Source: Raineyella sp. LH-20 (lineage in GTDB: Bacteria; Actinomycetota; Actinomycetes; Propionibacteriales; Propionibacteriaceae). From it: DNA of 64,000 nucleotides. The notes beneath the pieces were generated by a model. It worked only from the letters and a program-made list of their open reading frames with translations, was not told the DNA's origin and made no database searches. The position numbers were made by a program, and so were the translations under genes. The stretch spans positions 558,001-622,000 of the forward strand of contig NZ_CP137003.1 in NCBI RefSeq assembly GCF_033110965.1, read 5' to 3'. Numbering within the stretch: position 1 is the first letter of the stretch; each line of letters starts with the position of its first letter. Below, one piece after another: positions 35,558 to 44,036 of the stretch.

Positions 35558-37237
35558 TCAGAGGTCGGCCGACCGGAACGCGGCAAGGGCCTCCAGCCAC
35601 CGCACGACGGCGACCGCACCGGGATCCGGGTAGCCCTGGGCGCGCTCCCCGAGATAGCTGGCCCGACCGCGCCGGGCGACCGCGTCCACGGTGGCCGCCG
35701 CCCCACGGCGGGCCGCCTCGACGACGGCGTCGGCGCCGTCCGCCCACGCCTCGGCGGCCGGGGCGAGCGCGTCGAGCATGGTGCCGTCGCCGGGGGCCGC
35801 GGCCCCCAGGTCGGCGATGCCGGCGACCGCCGCGGCGAGCGCGCCACCCCAGTCGGCGCCCTGCTGGAGCGCTTCGGCGGCCCGGAGCAGGCCCACCGCG
35901 TAGAGCGCCCCCGAGCTGCCGCCGACCTCACGTCGGACGACCGCGGACAGGTGCCGCAGCAGATGACTCGCATCCCCCTCGATCGGGTCGTCGAACCAGC
36001 CGTACGCCCCACGGGCGAGGGCCTGGCCGAGGTCGCCGTCGCCGACCTGCTGGTCGAGCCGGGTCAGTTCGGTCTCACTGTCAAGGACGGCCTGGCAGGC
36101 GACGTCGAGCGCGGCCCGGACACGGACGTCGGGGGTGCCGAGGTCGCCCTCGGCCGGCGTCGGCATCGGCATCGGCACGGCCACGGTGACCAGGGCGGGC
36201 GGTGCGTCGACGCCGTGGCCCGGCCAGGCGAGTGCGGCGGTCGGGGCGTCGAGGGCCGCCAGCACGGCCGCACCGTCTCCCTCCAACGGCAACAGGGTGA
36301 CCGAGATCCCGGCCATGTCCAGACTGGTCATCACCTCACCGCGGTAGAGCCGGAGCAGCTCGATGCGGCGCAGCTCCAGTTCCCGGGCCACCGCCCGGGT
36401 GGCGATGGCCAGCTCGACCGGCGGGGTGGCCCCGGCGCCACCGACCAGCGCCACCACCCGGGCACCGGCCCGGATGCCCCGCTCGGTCGCAACCCGGGAC
36501 AGCATGATGTGCACCAGCTTGTCCGCGTCGGTCGCCCGGATCCGGCGTACGCCCGGCTCGCCATGGATCCCGAGACCGAGTTCGACCTCGTCGTCGCGCA
36601 GGTCGACATCGGGTGCCGGCAGTCCCGGCACGGTGCAGGCGGACAGCCCGGCGTTGATGGTGCCGAGCCGGTCGGCGACGGCCCGGGCACCGGCCCGTAC
36701 GTCCTCCAGCGGCAGGCCCCGCTCGGCCAGCGCGCCGGCCACCTTCTCGACCAGCACGGTGCCGGCGAGGCCGCGACGCCCGGCGTGTTCGTCGCCCTCG
36801 GGCAGCGCGACATCGTCGGCGACCAGGACGGTCTCCACCCGGTAGCCGTCCGCCCGGGCGAGTTCGGCGCCGAGCTGGAAGTTGAGCCGGTCGCCGGTGT
36901 AGTTCTTCACCACCAACAGGCAGCCGGCGGCGCCGGTGACCGCCCGGATCGCCTGGTGGACGGCGTCGGCCCCGGGGGAGGAGAAGATCCCGCCGGTGAC
37001 GGCGGCGGTGAGCATCCCCCGCCCGACGAAGCCGGCGTCGGACGGGTCGTGGCCGCCACCGCCACCGGTGATGACGGCCACCGGCACCGCGGGATCCCCC
37101 GGCCCCTCGGCACGCCGGTCGGCACGGATGACGGTCGTACGGTCCTCCAGCAGGCTCAGCCCGGGCTGCACCAAGGCCAGGCCCTCGAGGGCCTCCTGCA
37201 CGACATCGGACGGGTCGTTGAGCAGTTTCGCCGGCAT
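35558..37237 (-). CDS. dhaK: ATP-dependent dihydroxyacetone kinase (DhaK-DhaL fusion)
   Basis: This 559-residue enzyme phosphorylates dihydroxyacetone or glyceraldehyde. The DhaK part (1 to about 330) has VITGGGGGHDPSDAGFVGRGML and ELGLGIHGEPGVRR, whose histidine binds the substrate covalently. The DhaL part (about 350-559) has DQQVGDGDLGQALARGA and GGSSGALYAVGLLRA for ATP-Mg binding. Fused K-L architecture marks the ATP-using form, not the PTS form. ATG 37237 gives MPAKLLNDPSDV, the normal start; ATG 37249 is the alternative. It follows a 103-codon gene on the same strand. Confidence 0.93.
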   Translation of the reverse strand: MPAKLLNDPSDVVQEALEGLALVQPGLSLLEDRTTVIRADRRAEGPGDPAVPVAVITGGGGGHDPSDAGFVGRGMLTAAVTGGIFSSPGADAVHQAIRAVTGAAGCLLVVKNYTGDRLNFQLGAELARADGYRVETVLVADDVALPEGDEHAGRRGLAGTVLVEKVAGALAERGLPLEDVRAGARAVADRLGTINAGLSACTVPGLPAPDVDLRDDEVELGLGIHGEPGVRRIRATDADKLVHIMLSRVATERGIRAGARVVALVGGAGATPPVELAIATRAVARELELRRIELLRLYRGEVMTSLDMAGISVTLLPLEGDGAAVLAALDAPTAALAWPGHGVDAPPALVTVAVPMPMPTPAEGDLGTPDVRVRAALDVACQAVLDSETELTRLDQQVGDGDLGQALARGAYGWFDDPIEGDASHLLRHLSAVVRREVGGSSGALYAVGLLRAAEALQQGADWGGALAAAVAGIADLGAAAPGDGTMLDALAPAAEAWADGADAVVEAARRGAAATVDAVARRGRASYLGERAQGYPDPGAVAVVRWLEALAAFRSADL

Positions 37238-37296
37238 GACTACCACCATGAGCACTGCACGCCGGGTTGGCAAGCAGTTTCGTGAGGTGCGCCGGC

Positions 37297-37608
37297 TCAG
37301 CGCGGAACGATCAGCCACTCTCCCTTCACCCGCCGGCTGATCCGGGTGCGCTGGATCTCGGCCACCACGCCGACCGCCCGCTCCACCTCGTCGGCGATCG
37401 CCGCGGCCCGTCGATCCTCCTCAGCACGGCCGGTCGGGTCGATGCTGAACCGGACGGTCACCCAGGGCAGCCCGTCCTCCATCACCAGGTCCGGTGTGTC
37501 CAGGTGGGCCGCCCGGCGGGTGGCCGCGGCGGCGGTCGCCAGCACCTCGGCCGGGCGGTGCCCGACGCGGACCTCGGTGACCTGCAGGGCGACGTGGTAG
37601 GACGGCAT
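37297..37608 (-). CDS. Hypothetical protein, 103 aa
   Basis: This small soluble protein begins MPSYHVALQVTEVRVGHRPAEV and ends GEWLIVPR. No family is recognised. Alternating beta-strand-like and helical stretches suggest a compact alpha/beta fold. It ends about 59 bp before the DHA-kinase start on the same strand, so it may be co-transcribed. Confidence 0.6.
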   Translation of the reverse strand: MPSYHVALQVTEVRVGHRPAEVLATAAAATRRAAHLDTPDLVMEDGLPWVTVRFSIDPTGRAEEDRRAAAIADEVERAVGVVAEIQRTRISRRVKGEWLIVPR

Positions 37609-37708
37609 GGCATCGACCGTAGTAGGCGGATCAGACAGTCGCGGCGAGGCGGCCCGTCGCGGGCTGCCGAGGCTCTCCCGACGTCAGCCAGAGAAGCATC
37701 CCTATGCC

Positions 37709-37738
37709 TTGAAAAAGATCACGTAAACCTCTTATAGT
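37709..37738 (+). promoter_or_regulatory. Sigma-70-type promoter of gntK
   Basis: TTGAAA at 37709-37714 and TATAGT at 37733-37738 are separated by 18 bp and lie 43 bp before the gntK start. It is the best consensus promoter in the window, and strikingly A/T-rich for this DNA. Confidence 0.75.
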
Positions 37739-37781
37739 CATCTCATTGAGACGCGCAGGTGCGTCCGGAGAAAGGTCAACG

Positions 37782-38294
37782 ATGACAAACACCCACGTCG
37801 TGGTGATGGGAGTCGCCGGTTCGGGCAAGTCCACCGTGGCCCGGGCGTTGGCGGATCGGCTCGGCTGGGTGCTGGCCGAGGGTGACGAGTTCCATTCGAT
37901 CGGCAACATCGCCAAGATGGGCTCGGGCATCCCGCTCACCGACGCGGACCGCTGGCCCTGGTTGCAGAGCATCGTCACCTGGACCGCCGACCAGGACCGA
38001 TCCGGACACTCCACCGTGATCACCTGTTCGGCGCTGCGCCGGGCCTACCGGGAGGTGCTGCGCGCCGCTCCGGGGCGTACGGTGTTCGTCCACCTCGACG
38101 GCACCCCCGAACTGCTCGCCTCACGGCTGGGGGCCCGCACCGACCACTTCATGCCGCCCGCGCTGCTGTCCTCCCAGCTCGCCACCCTCGAACCGCTGCA
38201 GCCCGACGAGGCCGCCGTCGTCGTCGACATCGACGCCGAGATCGACACCATCGTCGACCGGGCGGTCGCCGGACTCCTCCCCCCGGTGGGCTGA
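37782..38294 (+). CDS. gntK: Gluconokinase
   Basis: This 170-residue kinase phosphorylates gluconate to 6-phosphogluconate. Walker A GVAGSGKS (residues about 9-16), LAEGDEFHSIGNIAKMGSGIPLTDADRWPWL and TCSALRRAYREVLR match the GntK family. ATG 37782 follows GGAGAAAGG; the in-frame upstream extension is not conserved. A strong promoter lies directly upstream. No gluconate permease is adjacent. Confidence 0.95.
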   Translation: MTNTHVVVMGVAGSGKSTVARALADRLGWVLAEGDEFHSIGNIAKMGSGIPLTDADRWPWLQSIVTWTADQDRSGHSTVITCSALRRAYREVLRAAPGRTVFVHLDGTPELLASRLGARTDHFMPPALLSSQLATLEPLQPDEAAVVVDIDAEIDTIVDRAVAGLLPPVG

Positions 38295-38389
38295 GATGGC
38301 CGACGCCGGATGCCGGGCGGCCGTGGAGCGGCTCAGCTGCGCCAACCTGGCCCACGCCTTCGCCGAGCCGGCGCTGCGACAATGATCCG

Positions 38390-38971
38390 GTGCCCCGTCC
38401 CACACCCGCCGACCTCGCCGCCGCGGCGGGGCGGACGATTCCCGACATTCTGCCCGACCCGCTGAGACTGCTGGTGGTGGGCATCAACCCGAGCCTGTGG
38501 TCAGGCGCCACCGGCGCCCACTTCGCCCGCCCCGGCAACCGGTTCTGGCCCGCCCTTCACGCGGCCGGGATCACCGACCACGTCATCGACTGCACCGCGG
38601 GGATGCGGCCGGATGACCGCGCGGCACTGGAGATACTCGGCCTGGGGATCACCAACCTGGTGGATCGGGCCACCGCCCGAGCCGACGAGCTGACCGCCGA
38701 CGAGATCCGTGCCGGGGCGGCCCGACTGGAGCGTACGGTCGCCGCCCGGCATCCACGGGTGGTGGCGGTGGTCGGCATCGCGGCCTACCGCACCGGGTTC
38801 CGCCGGCCGAAGGCGCGTGCCGGCCGCCAGCCGGAGGACCTCGCCGGCGCCGAGTTGTGGGTGCTGCCCAATCCGTCCGGTCTCAACGCGCACGAGACCG
38901 TCGCCAGCCTGGCCGCCGCGTACGGTGCGGCCGCCGACGCCGCGGGGATCCGGCGCAGGATCAGCGGGTGA
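38390..38971 (+). CDS. mug: Mismatch-specific uracil/thymine DNA glycosylase
   Basis: This 193-residue member of the Mug/TDG branch of uracil-DNA glycosylases has VVGINPSLWSGATGAHFARPGNRFWPAL, carrying the GINP active-site motif, and LPNPSGLNAHE as the intercalation region. It removes uracil or thymine mispaired with guanine. It starts at GTG 38390. Its 3' end overlaps the convergent MFS gene by 11 bp. Confidence 0.9.
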   Translation: MPRPTPADLAAAAGRTIPDILPDPLRLLVVGINPSLWSGATGAHFARPGNRFWPALHAAGITDHVIDCTAGMRPDDRAALEILGLGITNLVDRATARADELTADEIRAGAARLERTVAARHPRVVAVVGIAAYRTGFRRPKARAGRQPEDLAGAELWVLPNPSGLNAHETVASLAAAYGAAADAAGIRRRISG

Positions 38972-40211
38972 CCCGGTAGCGTACGAACGTCGGCACCAGC
39001 AGCGCCGCCAGCACCACCCCGGCGACCACCACGACACCGCCGCCGGCGGTCGCCGCGACGGTGCCGACCACCGCCGCGGCCGCACCGTGCAGGGTGTCCG
39101 CCAGCCGGGGACCACCGGCCACGACGACGATGAAGATGCCCTGCAGCCGTCCACGCACCTCGTCGCTGGCGGCCTCCTGCAGGATGGTCTGCCGGAACGC
39201 CGCCGACGCCATGTCGGCCGCCCCACCCACAGCGAGCAGGGCGAGCGCCGGCCACAGCAGCCCGACGCCGGCGAACAGGGCGAAGCCGAGCATCGAGGCG
39301 CCCCACACCACGATGCACACCACGACGGCCAGTCCCTGCCGGCTGACCCGGGAGATCCACCCGGAGAGGATGCCGCCCAGCAGAGCGCCGGCGGGGATCG
39401 CCGCGAAGAGCAGGGCGAAGGCGGTGCCGCCCTCGACCGGGCCGCCGAACGACTCATGGGCGAATTGCGGGAACAACGCCCGCGGCATCCCGAACGTCAT
39501 CGCGATCACGTCGACAAGGAAGGACATCATCAGCACCGGCTGGCCGCGCAGGTAACCCAGCCCCTGGATGACCGAGCGCAGCCCCGGCACCCGGGGACGT
39601 TCGTCGGCGGCCGAGGGCAGCGCGGGCAGCCGGACCGCCGCCCACAGGGTGGCGAAGAGGAACACGGTGTCAGCCAGGTAGAGCCAGGAGAACCCGAGCA
39701 CCGGGATCAACGCGCCACCGACCAGCGGTCCGGCGATCGCGCCGAACTGCAGCACCGTCATGTTGAGCGAGTTCGCCGCCGGGAGCTGCCCGGCGGGCAG
39801 CAGGCGCGGCAGGATCGACGTACGGGTCGGCTGGTTGACCGCGAAGAAGGCCTGCTGGACGGCGAAGATCACCAGGATCAGCCACACATTGCCCACGCCG
39901 AGCGCGGACTGGGCCCAGAACAGTCCCGAGGTGACGATCAGGCCGAGGGTGGACAGCACCATCAGCCGGCGCCGGTCCATCGCATCGGCCAGCGCCCCAC
40001 CCCACAGGCCGAACACCACCAGCGGAACCAGCCCGAAGACGCCGGTCAGACCGACGTACGCGGAACTGCCGGTGAGCGCGTAGAGCTGCGCGGGCACCGC
40101 GACGACGGTGAGCTGGGCGCCGATGACGGTGATGATGTTGGCGACCCACAGTCGGCGGAAGTGATCGTCGTGGAGGGGGCGGGTGTCGGCGAACATCTCG
40201 CGTACGCCCAT
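38961..40211 (-). CDS. MFS transporter (enterobactin-exporter/DHA3-like)
   Basis: This 416-residue major-facilitator protein has about 12 helices. FGLWGGALADAMDRRRLMVL, in the loop between helices 2 and 3, matches the DHA3 drug-efflux branch. The substrate is not predictable. ATG 40211 follows GGGAGGGG; an upstream in-frame extension runs into tRNA-Gly and is rejected. It lies 24 bp downstream of tRNA-Gly on the same strand. Confidence 0.87.
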   Translation of the reverse strand: MGVREMFADTRPLHDDHFRRLWVANIITVIGAQLTVVAVPAQLYALTGSSAYVGLTGVFGLVPLVVFGLWGGALADAMDRRRLMVLSTLGLIVTSGLFWAQSALGVGNVWLILVIFAVQQAFFAVNQPTRTSILPRLLPAGQLPAANSLNMTVLQFGAIAGPLVGGALIPVLGFSWLYLADTVFLFATLWAAVRLPALPSAADERPRVPGLRSVIQGLGYLRGQPVLMMSFLVDVIAMTFGMPRALFPQFAHESFGGPVEGGTAFALLFAAIPAGALLGGILSGWISRVSRQGLAVVVCIVVWGASMLGFALFAGVGLLWPALALLAVGGAADMASAAFRQTILQEAASDEVRGRLQGIFIVVVAGGPRLADTLHGAAAAVVGTVAATAGGGVVVVAGVVLAALLVPTFVRYRVTR

Positions 40212-40235
40212 CACACCCCTCCCGGAACGGAACAG

Positions 40236-40306
40236 AGCGGGCGCCAGGACTCGAACCTGAACCTCCACACCGGAAGTGTGGCGCCCCACCCTTGGGCCTC
40301 ACCCGC
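40236..40306 (-). tRNA. tRNA-Gly(TCC)
   Basis: This 71-nt tRNA reads on the minus strand. Acceptor arms GCGGGTG and CGCCCGC pair with one G-T pair and the discriminator is T. The anticodon loop CTTCCGG sits on a CCACA/TGTGG stem, giving TCC (GGA/GGG). The T-arm GGTTCGAGTCC is present. CCA is not encoded. Confidence 0.93.
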
Positions 40307-40346
40307 ATGCATCGTCGTACGACGCCCGGCCGACTCTACTCCCCCC

Positions 40347-41618
40347 TCACCGCCCGGAGAACTCGCGTTCCGCAGCCGCCATCGGCACCCGCAGCGCCGC
40401 GAAGCCGGCGAGCACCGCCGGGACGAGCAGCAGACCGGCCCCGATGTTGAGGCCGCCGTAGCCGAGACCGGCCATCACCGGGCCGCCGAGGAGCGCCGCG
40501 CCGGCACCGACGTAGTTCATCAGGGCGTCGTTGGCACCCTGCAACGGGACCCGCACCTCACCCGAGTCGACTCCGGCGAGCAGCGCGGAGGCGGCGATGA
40601 TCGAGGCGGACCAGCCCAGCCCGAGCAGGATCAGGGCAGCGGAGGTCAGTTCGAGCCGGCCGTTGGCGGCGACCATGCCGGTGACCACCGCGGCGAGCAG
40701 GACGGCGAGACCGATGCCGGCGACCGTCATCGCGCCGACCCGGTCGGTGAGCCAGCCGAAGGCCGGGCTGAGCGCGTACATGCCGAGGATGTGCAGGCTG
40801 ATCACCAGACCGATCACCTCGAGGTGGTGACCGTGGCCGTTGAGGTGGATCGGCGTCATCGACATCACGCCGACCATCACCCCATGGGCCACCGCGGTGA
40901 GCAGCACGGCGAACCGCGCCGTCGGGTGGTGCATCGCCCACGCCAACGCCTGCAGGGCACTGATCCGCCGCTCCGCTGTCCGCTCGGTGCCCGACGTCGC
41001 CCCTCGGGCGGACGCTGTTCCCCGGCCGGACGTCGCCGCTGCCGGGGCGAGCGCCGGGCCACTCGGCAGCAGCATCACCACCCCCGACGCGAGCAGGAAG
41101 GACACCACCCCGAACAGGTAGGACCCGGACAGCGCCGGCAGTGCGACGGACCGCCCGAGCGCGTCGCCGTACGTGGCGAGGTTCGGGCCGAGCGCGGAAC
41201 CGATCGTGGTGGCCCAGAAGACCATCGACATCAACGTCGCCCGGCGCGGGCCGGCCGCGAAGTCCGCCCCGGCGTAACGGGTCTGCAGGTTCGTCGCCTG
41301 CGCCGCGCCGAACAGCAGCAGTGCCACGAAGAGCACCACGGCCGAGTGCAGCACCGCACCGACGACCACCGCCGCGGCACCGACCGCGGCCACCCGGTAG
41401 CCGAGTCCCAGGGCGGCGCGCCGGCCCTTCCGGGCGGCCAGCTGGGCCAGCGGGACGGCCGCGATCGCGGCGCCCAGCACCGACAGGGCCTGGCCGAAGC
41501 CGGAGTACGCGGTGCCGGCGATCTGCTGGATCAGCAGGGCCCCGACGGCGATCCCGGAGGCCACGCCGACGCCGCCGAGCACGTTGGTCAGCATCAGCAG
41601 CAGGATGGGGCGCTTCAC
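40347..41618 (-). CDS. MFS transporter
   Basis: This 423-residue major-facilitator protein has about 12 helices split by a central Ala/Thr/Arg-rich loop (about residues 190-220). LAQLAARKGRRAALGLGYR in the first half and FGWLTDRVGAMTVAGIG in the second are the paired MFS cytoplasmic motifs. The substrate is unknown. GTG 41618 is the start. It is unrelated in detail to the MFS protein on the other side of tRNA-Gly. Confidence 0.85.
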   Translation of the reverse strand: MKRPILLLMLTNVLGGVGVASGIAVGALLIQQIAGTAYSGFGQALSVLGAAIAAVPLAQLAARKGRRAALGLGYRVAAVGAAAVVVGAVLHSAVVLFVALLLFGAAQATNLQTRYAGADFAAGPRRATLMSMVFWATTIGSALGPNLATYGDALGRSVALPALSGSYLFGVVSFLLASGVVMLLPSGPALAPAAATSGRGTASARGATSGTERTAERRISALQALAWAMHHPTARFAVLLTAVAHGVMVGVMSMTPIHLNGHGHHLEVIGLVISLHILGMYALSPAFGWLTDRVGAMTVAGIGLAVLLAAVVTGMVAANGRLELTSAALILLGLGWSASIIAASALLAGVDSGEVRVPLQGANDALMNYVGAGAALLGGPVMAGLGYGGLNIGAGLLLVPAVLAGFAALRVPMAAAEREFSGR

Positions 41619-41745
41619 GAGCGGTCAGTCTGCCATGAAGGCGGATACCCCCGGGGGGACTGTGTGCCGTCGGGTGTCCGTCCCGGTCCCGGTCCTCGGC
41701 CTCGCCCTTGGCCTCACCCTCGCCTGCGGCACGTACGCTGGCCGG

Positions 41746-42666
41746 GTGCCCCCGCGTTCCCCGCTGCCCCGCCGCCACGGCCTGTCGGCCGCGTGGGTGC
41801 GGACGCCGGACGCGGACAAGCCCGCCCCGTGGCCGACGATGCGCGACTTCCTGCTGGACCGACTCGCCGCCGACGCCCCGGTGGACGCGATGCTCGCCCT
41901 CGGTCGCTTCGTGACCAGCGACGGGACACCCCTCACCGGCGCCGAGGCGTACGCGCCGCACACCTTCGTCTGGTTCCACCGCGACCTGCGCGAGGAGCCG
42001 GTGGTGCCCTTCGAGATCGGCGTGCTGCACCGTGACGAGCACATCGTCGTGGTCGACAAGCCGCACTTCCTGTCCTCCATCCCCCGCGGGCGCCACGTCA
42101 CCCAGTCGGTGGTCGTCCGGCTGCGCGATACCCTCGGCCTGCCCGAGCTGTCCCCCGCTCACCGGCTCGACCGGTTGACCGGCGGGGTGCTGCTGCTCAC
42201 CACCGAACGCCGCTGGCGGGCGCCCTACCAACAGCTCTTCGAGCAGCGGCTGGTGACCAAGACCTACACCGCCCTCGCCCGGGTCCGTCCCGACCTGACC
42301 TTCCCCCGCGAGGTGGCGAACCACCTGCACAAGCGCCGCGGGGTGCTGCAGACCGACGTGCTACCCGACCGGGAGACGAACAGCCGGACCGTCGTCGACC
42401 TGGTCGAACAGCGCGGGGCGTACGGGCGCTACCTGCTCACCCCCACCACCGGGAAGACGCACCAGCTGCGGGTCCACCTGGCCGGGCTCGGCATCCCGAT
42501 CCTCGGCGACCCGCTGTACCCGGAGGTGCGCGAGGTGGACATCGACGACTTCTCCACCCCGCTGGAGCTGGTCGCCCGGACGCTGGCCTTCACCGACCCG
42601 ATCAGCAGGGACCCGCGGACCTTCACCAGCCGGCTCGCGCACCACTGGCCGGACGAGGCGGCGTGA
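41746..42666 (+). CDS. RluA-family pseudouridine synthase
   Basis: This 306-residue RNA-modifying enzyme has SPAHRLDRLTGGVLLL with the catalytic Asp in HRLDRLTGG (about residue 142), VVDKPHFLSSIP, and GKTHQLRVHLAGLGIPILGDPLYP near the C-terminus, as in RluA/RluC/RluD. The target rRNA or tRNA position cannot be told. The GTG start at 41746 is chosen because the in-frame upstream part overlaps the divergent MFS gene. It is followed 13 bp later by trmL. Confidence 0.88.
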   Translation: MPPRSPLPRRHGLSAAWVRTPDADKPAPWPTMRDFLLDRLAADAPVDAMLALGRFVTSDGTPLTGAEAYAPHTFVWFHRDLREEPVVPFEIGVLHRDEHIVVVDKPHFLSSIPRGRHVTQSVVVRLRDTLGLPELSPAHRLDRLTGGVLLLTTERRWRAPYQQLFEQRLVTKTYTALARVRPDLTFPREVANHLHKRRGVLQTDVLPDRETNSRTVVDLVEQRGAYGRYLLTPTTGKTHQLRVHLAGLGIPILGDPLYPEVREVDIDDFSTPLELVARTLAFTDPISRDPRTFTSRLAHHWPDEAA

Positions 42667-42679
42667 GAGACTGACCGGC

Positions 42680-43153
42680 ATGTCCTGCCCGGTCCGCATC
42701 CTCTTCCACTCCCCCCGCATCCCGCACAACACCGGCGCCACCATCCGGCTGGCCGCCATCACCGGGGCACCGCTGCACCTGGCCGGGCCGCTGGGCTTCT
42801 CGATGGACGACACCCATCTGCGGCGGGCGGGCCTGGACTACCACGACATGGCGAACGTCACCGTGCACGAGGACCTCGAGACGGCGTACGCGGCGCTGCT
42901 GCCGGCCCGGGTCTTCGCCTTCACATCGCACGCGACCGTACGCCATACCGACGTCACCTACCGGGAGGGCGACGTGTTGCTGTTCGGCCCGGAGCCGACC
43001 GGCCTGGATCCCGCGGTGCTGGCCGATGACCGGGTGACCGAACAGCTCCGGATCCCGATGCGGCCCGGCAACCGGTCGCTGAACCTGTCCAACGCGACCG
43101 CGATCGCGACGTACGAGGCGTGGCGGCAGTTCGGCTTCCCGGGCGCTGTCTGA
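42680..43153 (+). CDS. trmL: tRNA (cytidine/uridine-34-2'-O)-methyltransferase
   Basis: This 157-residue SPOUT enzyme methylates the wobble 2'-O of tRNA-Leu. FHSPRIPHNTGATIRLAAITG, LLFGPEPTGLDPAVL and RSLNLSNATAIATYEAWRQ are the three SpoU motifs that form the trefoil knot. The length matches TrmL. It lies 13 bp after the pseudouridine synthase, so a small RNA-modification operon is likely. Confidence 0.94.
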   Translation: MSCPVRILFHSPRIPHNTGATIRLAAITGAPLHLAGPLGFSMDDTHLRRAGLDYHDMANVTVHEDLETAYAALLPARVFAFTSHATVRHTDVTYREGDVLLFGPEPTGLDPAVLADDRVTEQLRIPMRPGNRSLNLSNATAIATYEAWRQFGFPGAV

Positions 43154-43170
43154 GCCCCGAAGAGATACCG

Positions 43171-43210
43171 GCTCTTCACCGCTCTTCACCGCTCTTCACC
43201 GCTCTTCACC
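43171..43210. repeat. 10-bp tandem repeat (four units)
   Basis: GCTCTTCACC is repeated four times without interruption and is followed by GAAGAG, which can pair with CTCTTC. It starts 17 bp after the trmL stop. The 10-bp period places repeats on one face of the helix. Confidence 0.85.
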
Positions 43211-43314
43211 GAAGAGGGTGGAGTCGGGGTCGGCATCCGCCAAGCGTTCGCTCGGGCAGGCCGCGGGCAGTCGTGACCCGCTGGGCCGGCTGGGCCGGGG
43301 GTGCGTCCGGGTGC

Positions 43315-43359
43315 CTGGGCGGGGGTGGCCTAGGCGGCGGTGGCCTGGGCGGGGGTGGC
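43315..43359. repeat. 15-bp G-rich tandem repeat (three units)
   Basis: The units CTGGGCGGGGGTGGC, CTAGGCGGCGGTGGC and CTGGGCGGGGGTGGC are consecutive. The G-runs could support a G-quadruplex on the plus strand. They lie 22 bp before dispersed element copy B. No gene is seen from 43154 to 43760. Confidence 0.8.
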
Positions 43360-43380
43360 CGGACCGGAGCCCTCGCCGTG

Positions 43381-43712
43381 CCAGACCGTACCCGTGGTGT
43401 GCATACCCTCCCGGTCGCCCGAGCGGGAATGAACACGAAGCGTACGGTCTGCTACGCGGCGTACGGTCTGCTACGCGGCGTACGGTCTGCGCCAGAAGAC
43501 GGGGCACTGCAGGCCTGGCCAGGACGCGAACGAGGGCGCGGTGAACCCGCCGGACGAGCGTACCGGGAACCGGCAGCGGAAACCCGCACCCCCTCCCCCT
43601 CGCCCACGCCCCTCCCACCCCACGGGATGACCGCCAGGACCACGACTGTCGACCGCAGCGATCCAGCAACGATCCTTCCTGCCGACACCACCCCACCACG
43701 GGTAGCCCCAAC
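43381..43712 (+). repeat. Dispersed palindromic element, copy B (long form)
   Basis: The 71-bp palindromic head (43381-43451) is bounded by CAGACCGTAC and GTACGGTCTG. It is followed by two 19-bp tandem units of the form CTACGCGGCGTACGGTCTG (to 43489), then a tail of about 220 bp. Head, 19-bp unit pattern and tail all align with copy C (57413-57070) in opposite orientation; copy A has only the head. No transposase or convincing ORF is visible. Confidence 0.8.
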
Positions 43713-43760
43713 CTCCGATGGGCCGGGATACCCCCGGGGGTAATGGGGTAGGCTGTGGCC

Positions 43761-43937
43761 ATGTCCGTCTCGCCGTGTGCCCTGTCGGTCCCGCTGCTGC
43801 TGGGAGTGGTGGTCGGCGTCATCGTGCATCCCGTCGCCGGCATCGTGCTGGGGATCGCCGTGCTCGCCTGGAACGTCGTCCGGGCCCGGCGGAGCCAGGA
43901 GTGCACCACCTGCGCCTGGCCCCGGCGTCCGCAGTGA
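43761..43937 (+). CDS. Small membrane protein with C-terminal CxxC
   Basis: This possible 58-residue protein begins MSVSPCALSVPLLLGVVVGV, with two short hydrophobic stretches and a basic break (VVRARRSQ), ending in ECTTCAWPRRPQ. The ATG is preceded by GGGG and TAGG. The CxxC could bind metal or a thiol partner. It has no recognised family, and its existence rests on start, signal-like hydrophobicity and codon use. Confidence 0.5.
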   Translation: MSVSPCALSVPLLLGVVVGVIVHPVAGIVLGIAVLAWNVVRARRSQECTTCAWPRRPQ

Positions 43938-44036
43938 GACGGCTCCCTGCTCACATCCCGATTGCTGCGCAGTCGAAGGCGTGCTGGAGGTTCCCGGGTA
44001 CGCCGGGAGTCAGCCGCCTGGGCCCGGGCCCCGGAC

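Noticed and set aside
40212-40289. N-terminal extension of the MFS transporter
   Set aside because: It would be encoded by the tRNA-Gly gene; ATG 40211 has a strong ribosome site.
43381-43489. Insertion sequence with transposase
   Set aside because: No transposase-like reading frame is present in or beside any copy, and no target duplication could be recognised.
43120-43743. 207-codon frame across element copy B
   Set aside because: It is a composite of tandem repeats and palindrome arms, and the matching frame is not open along copy C.
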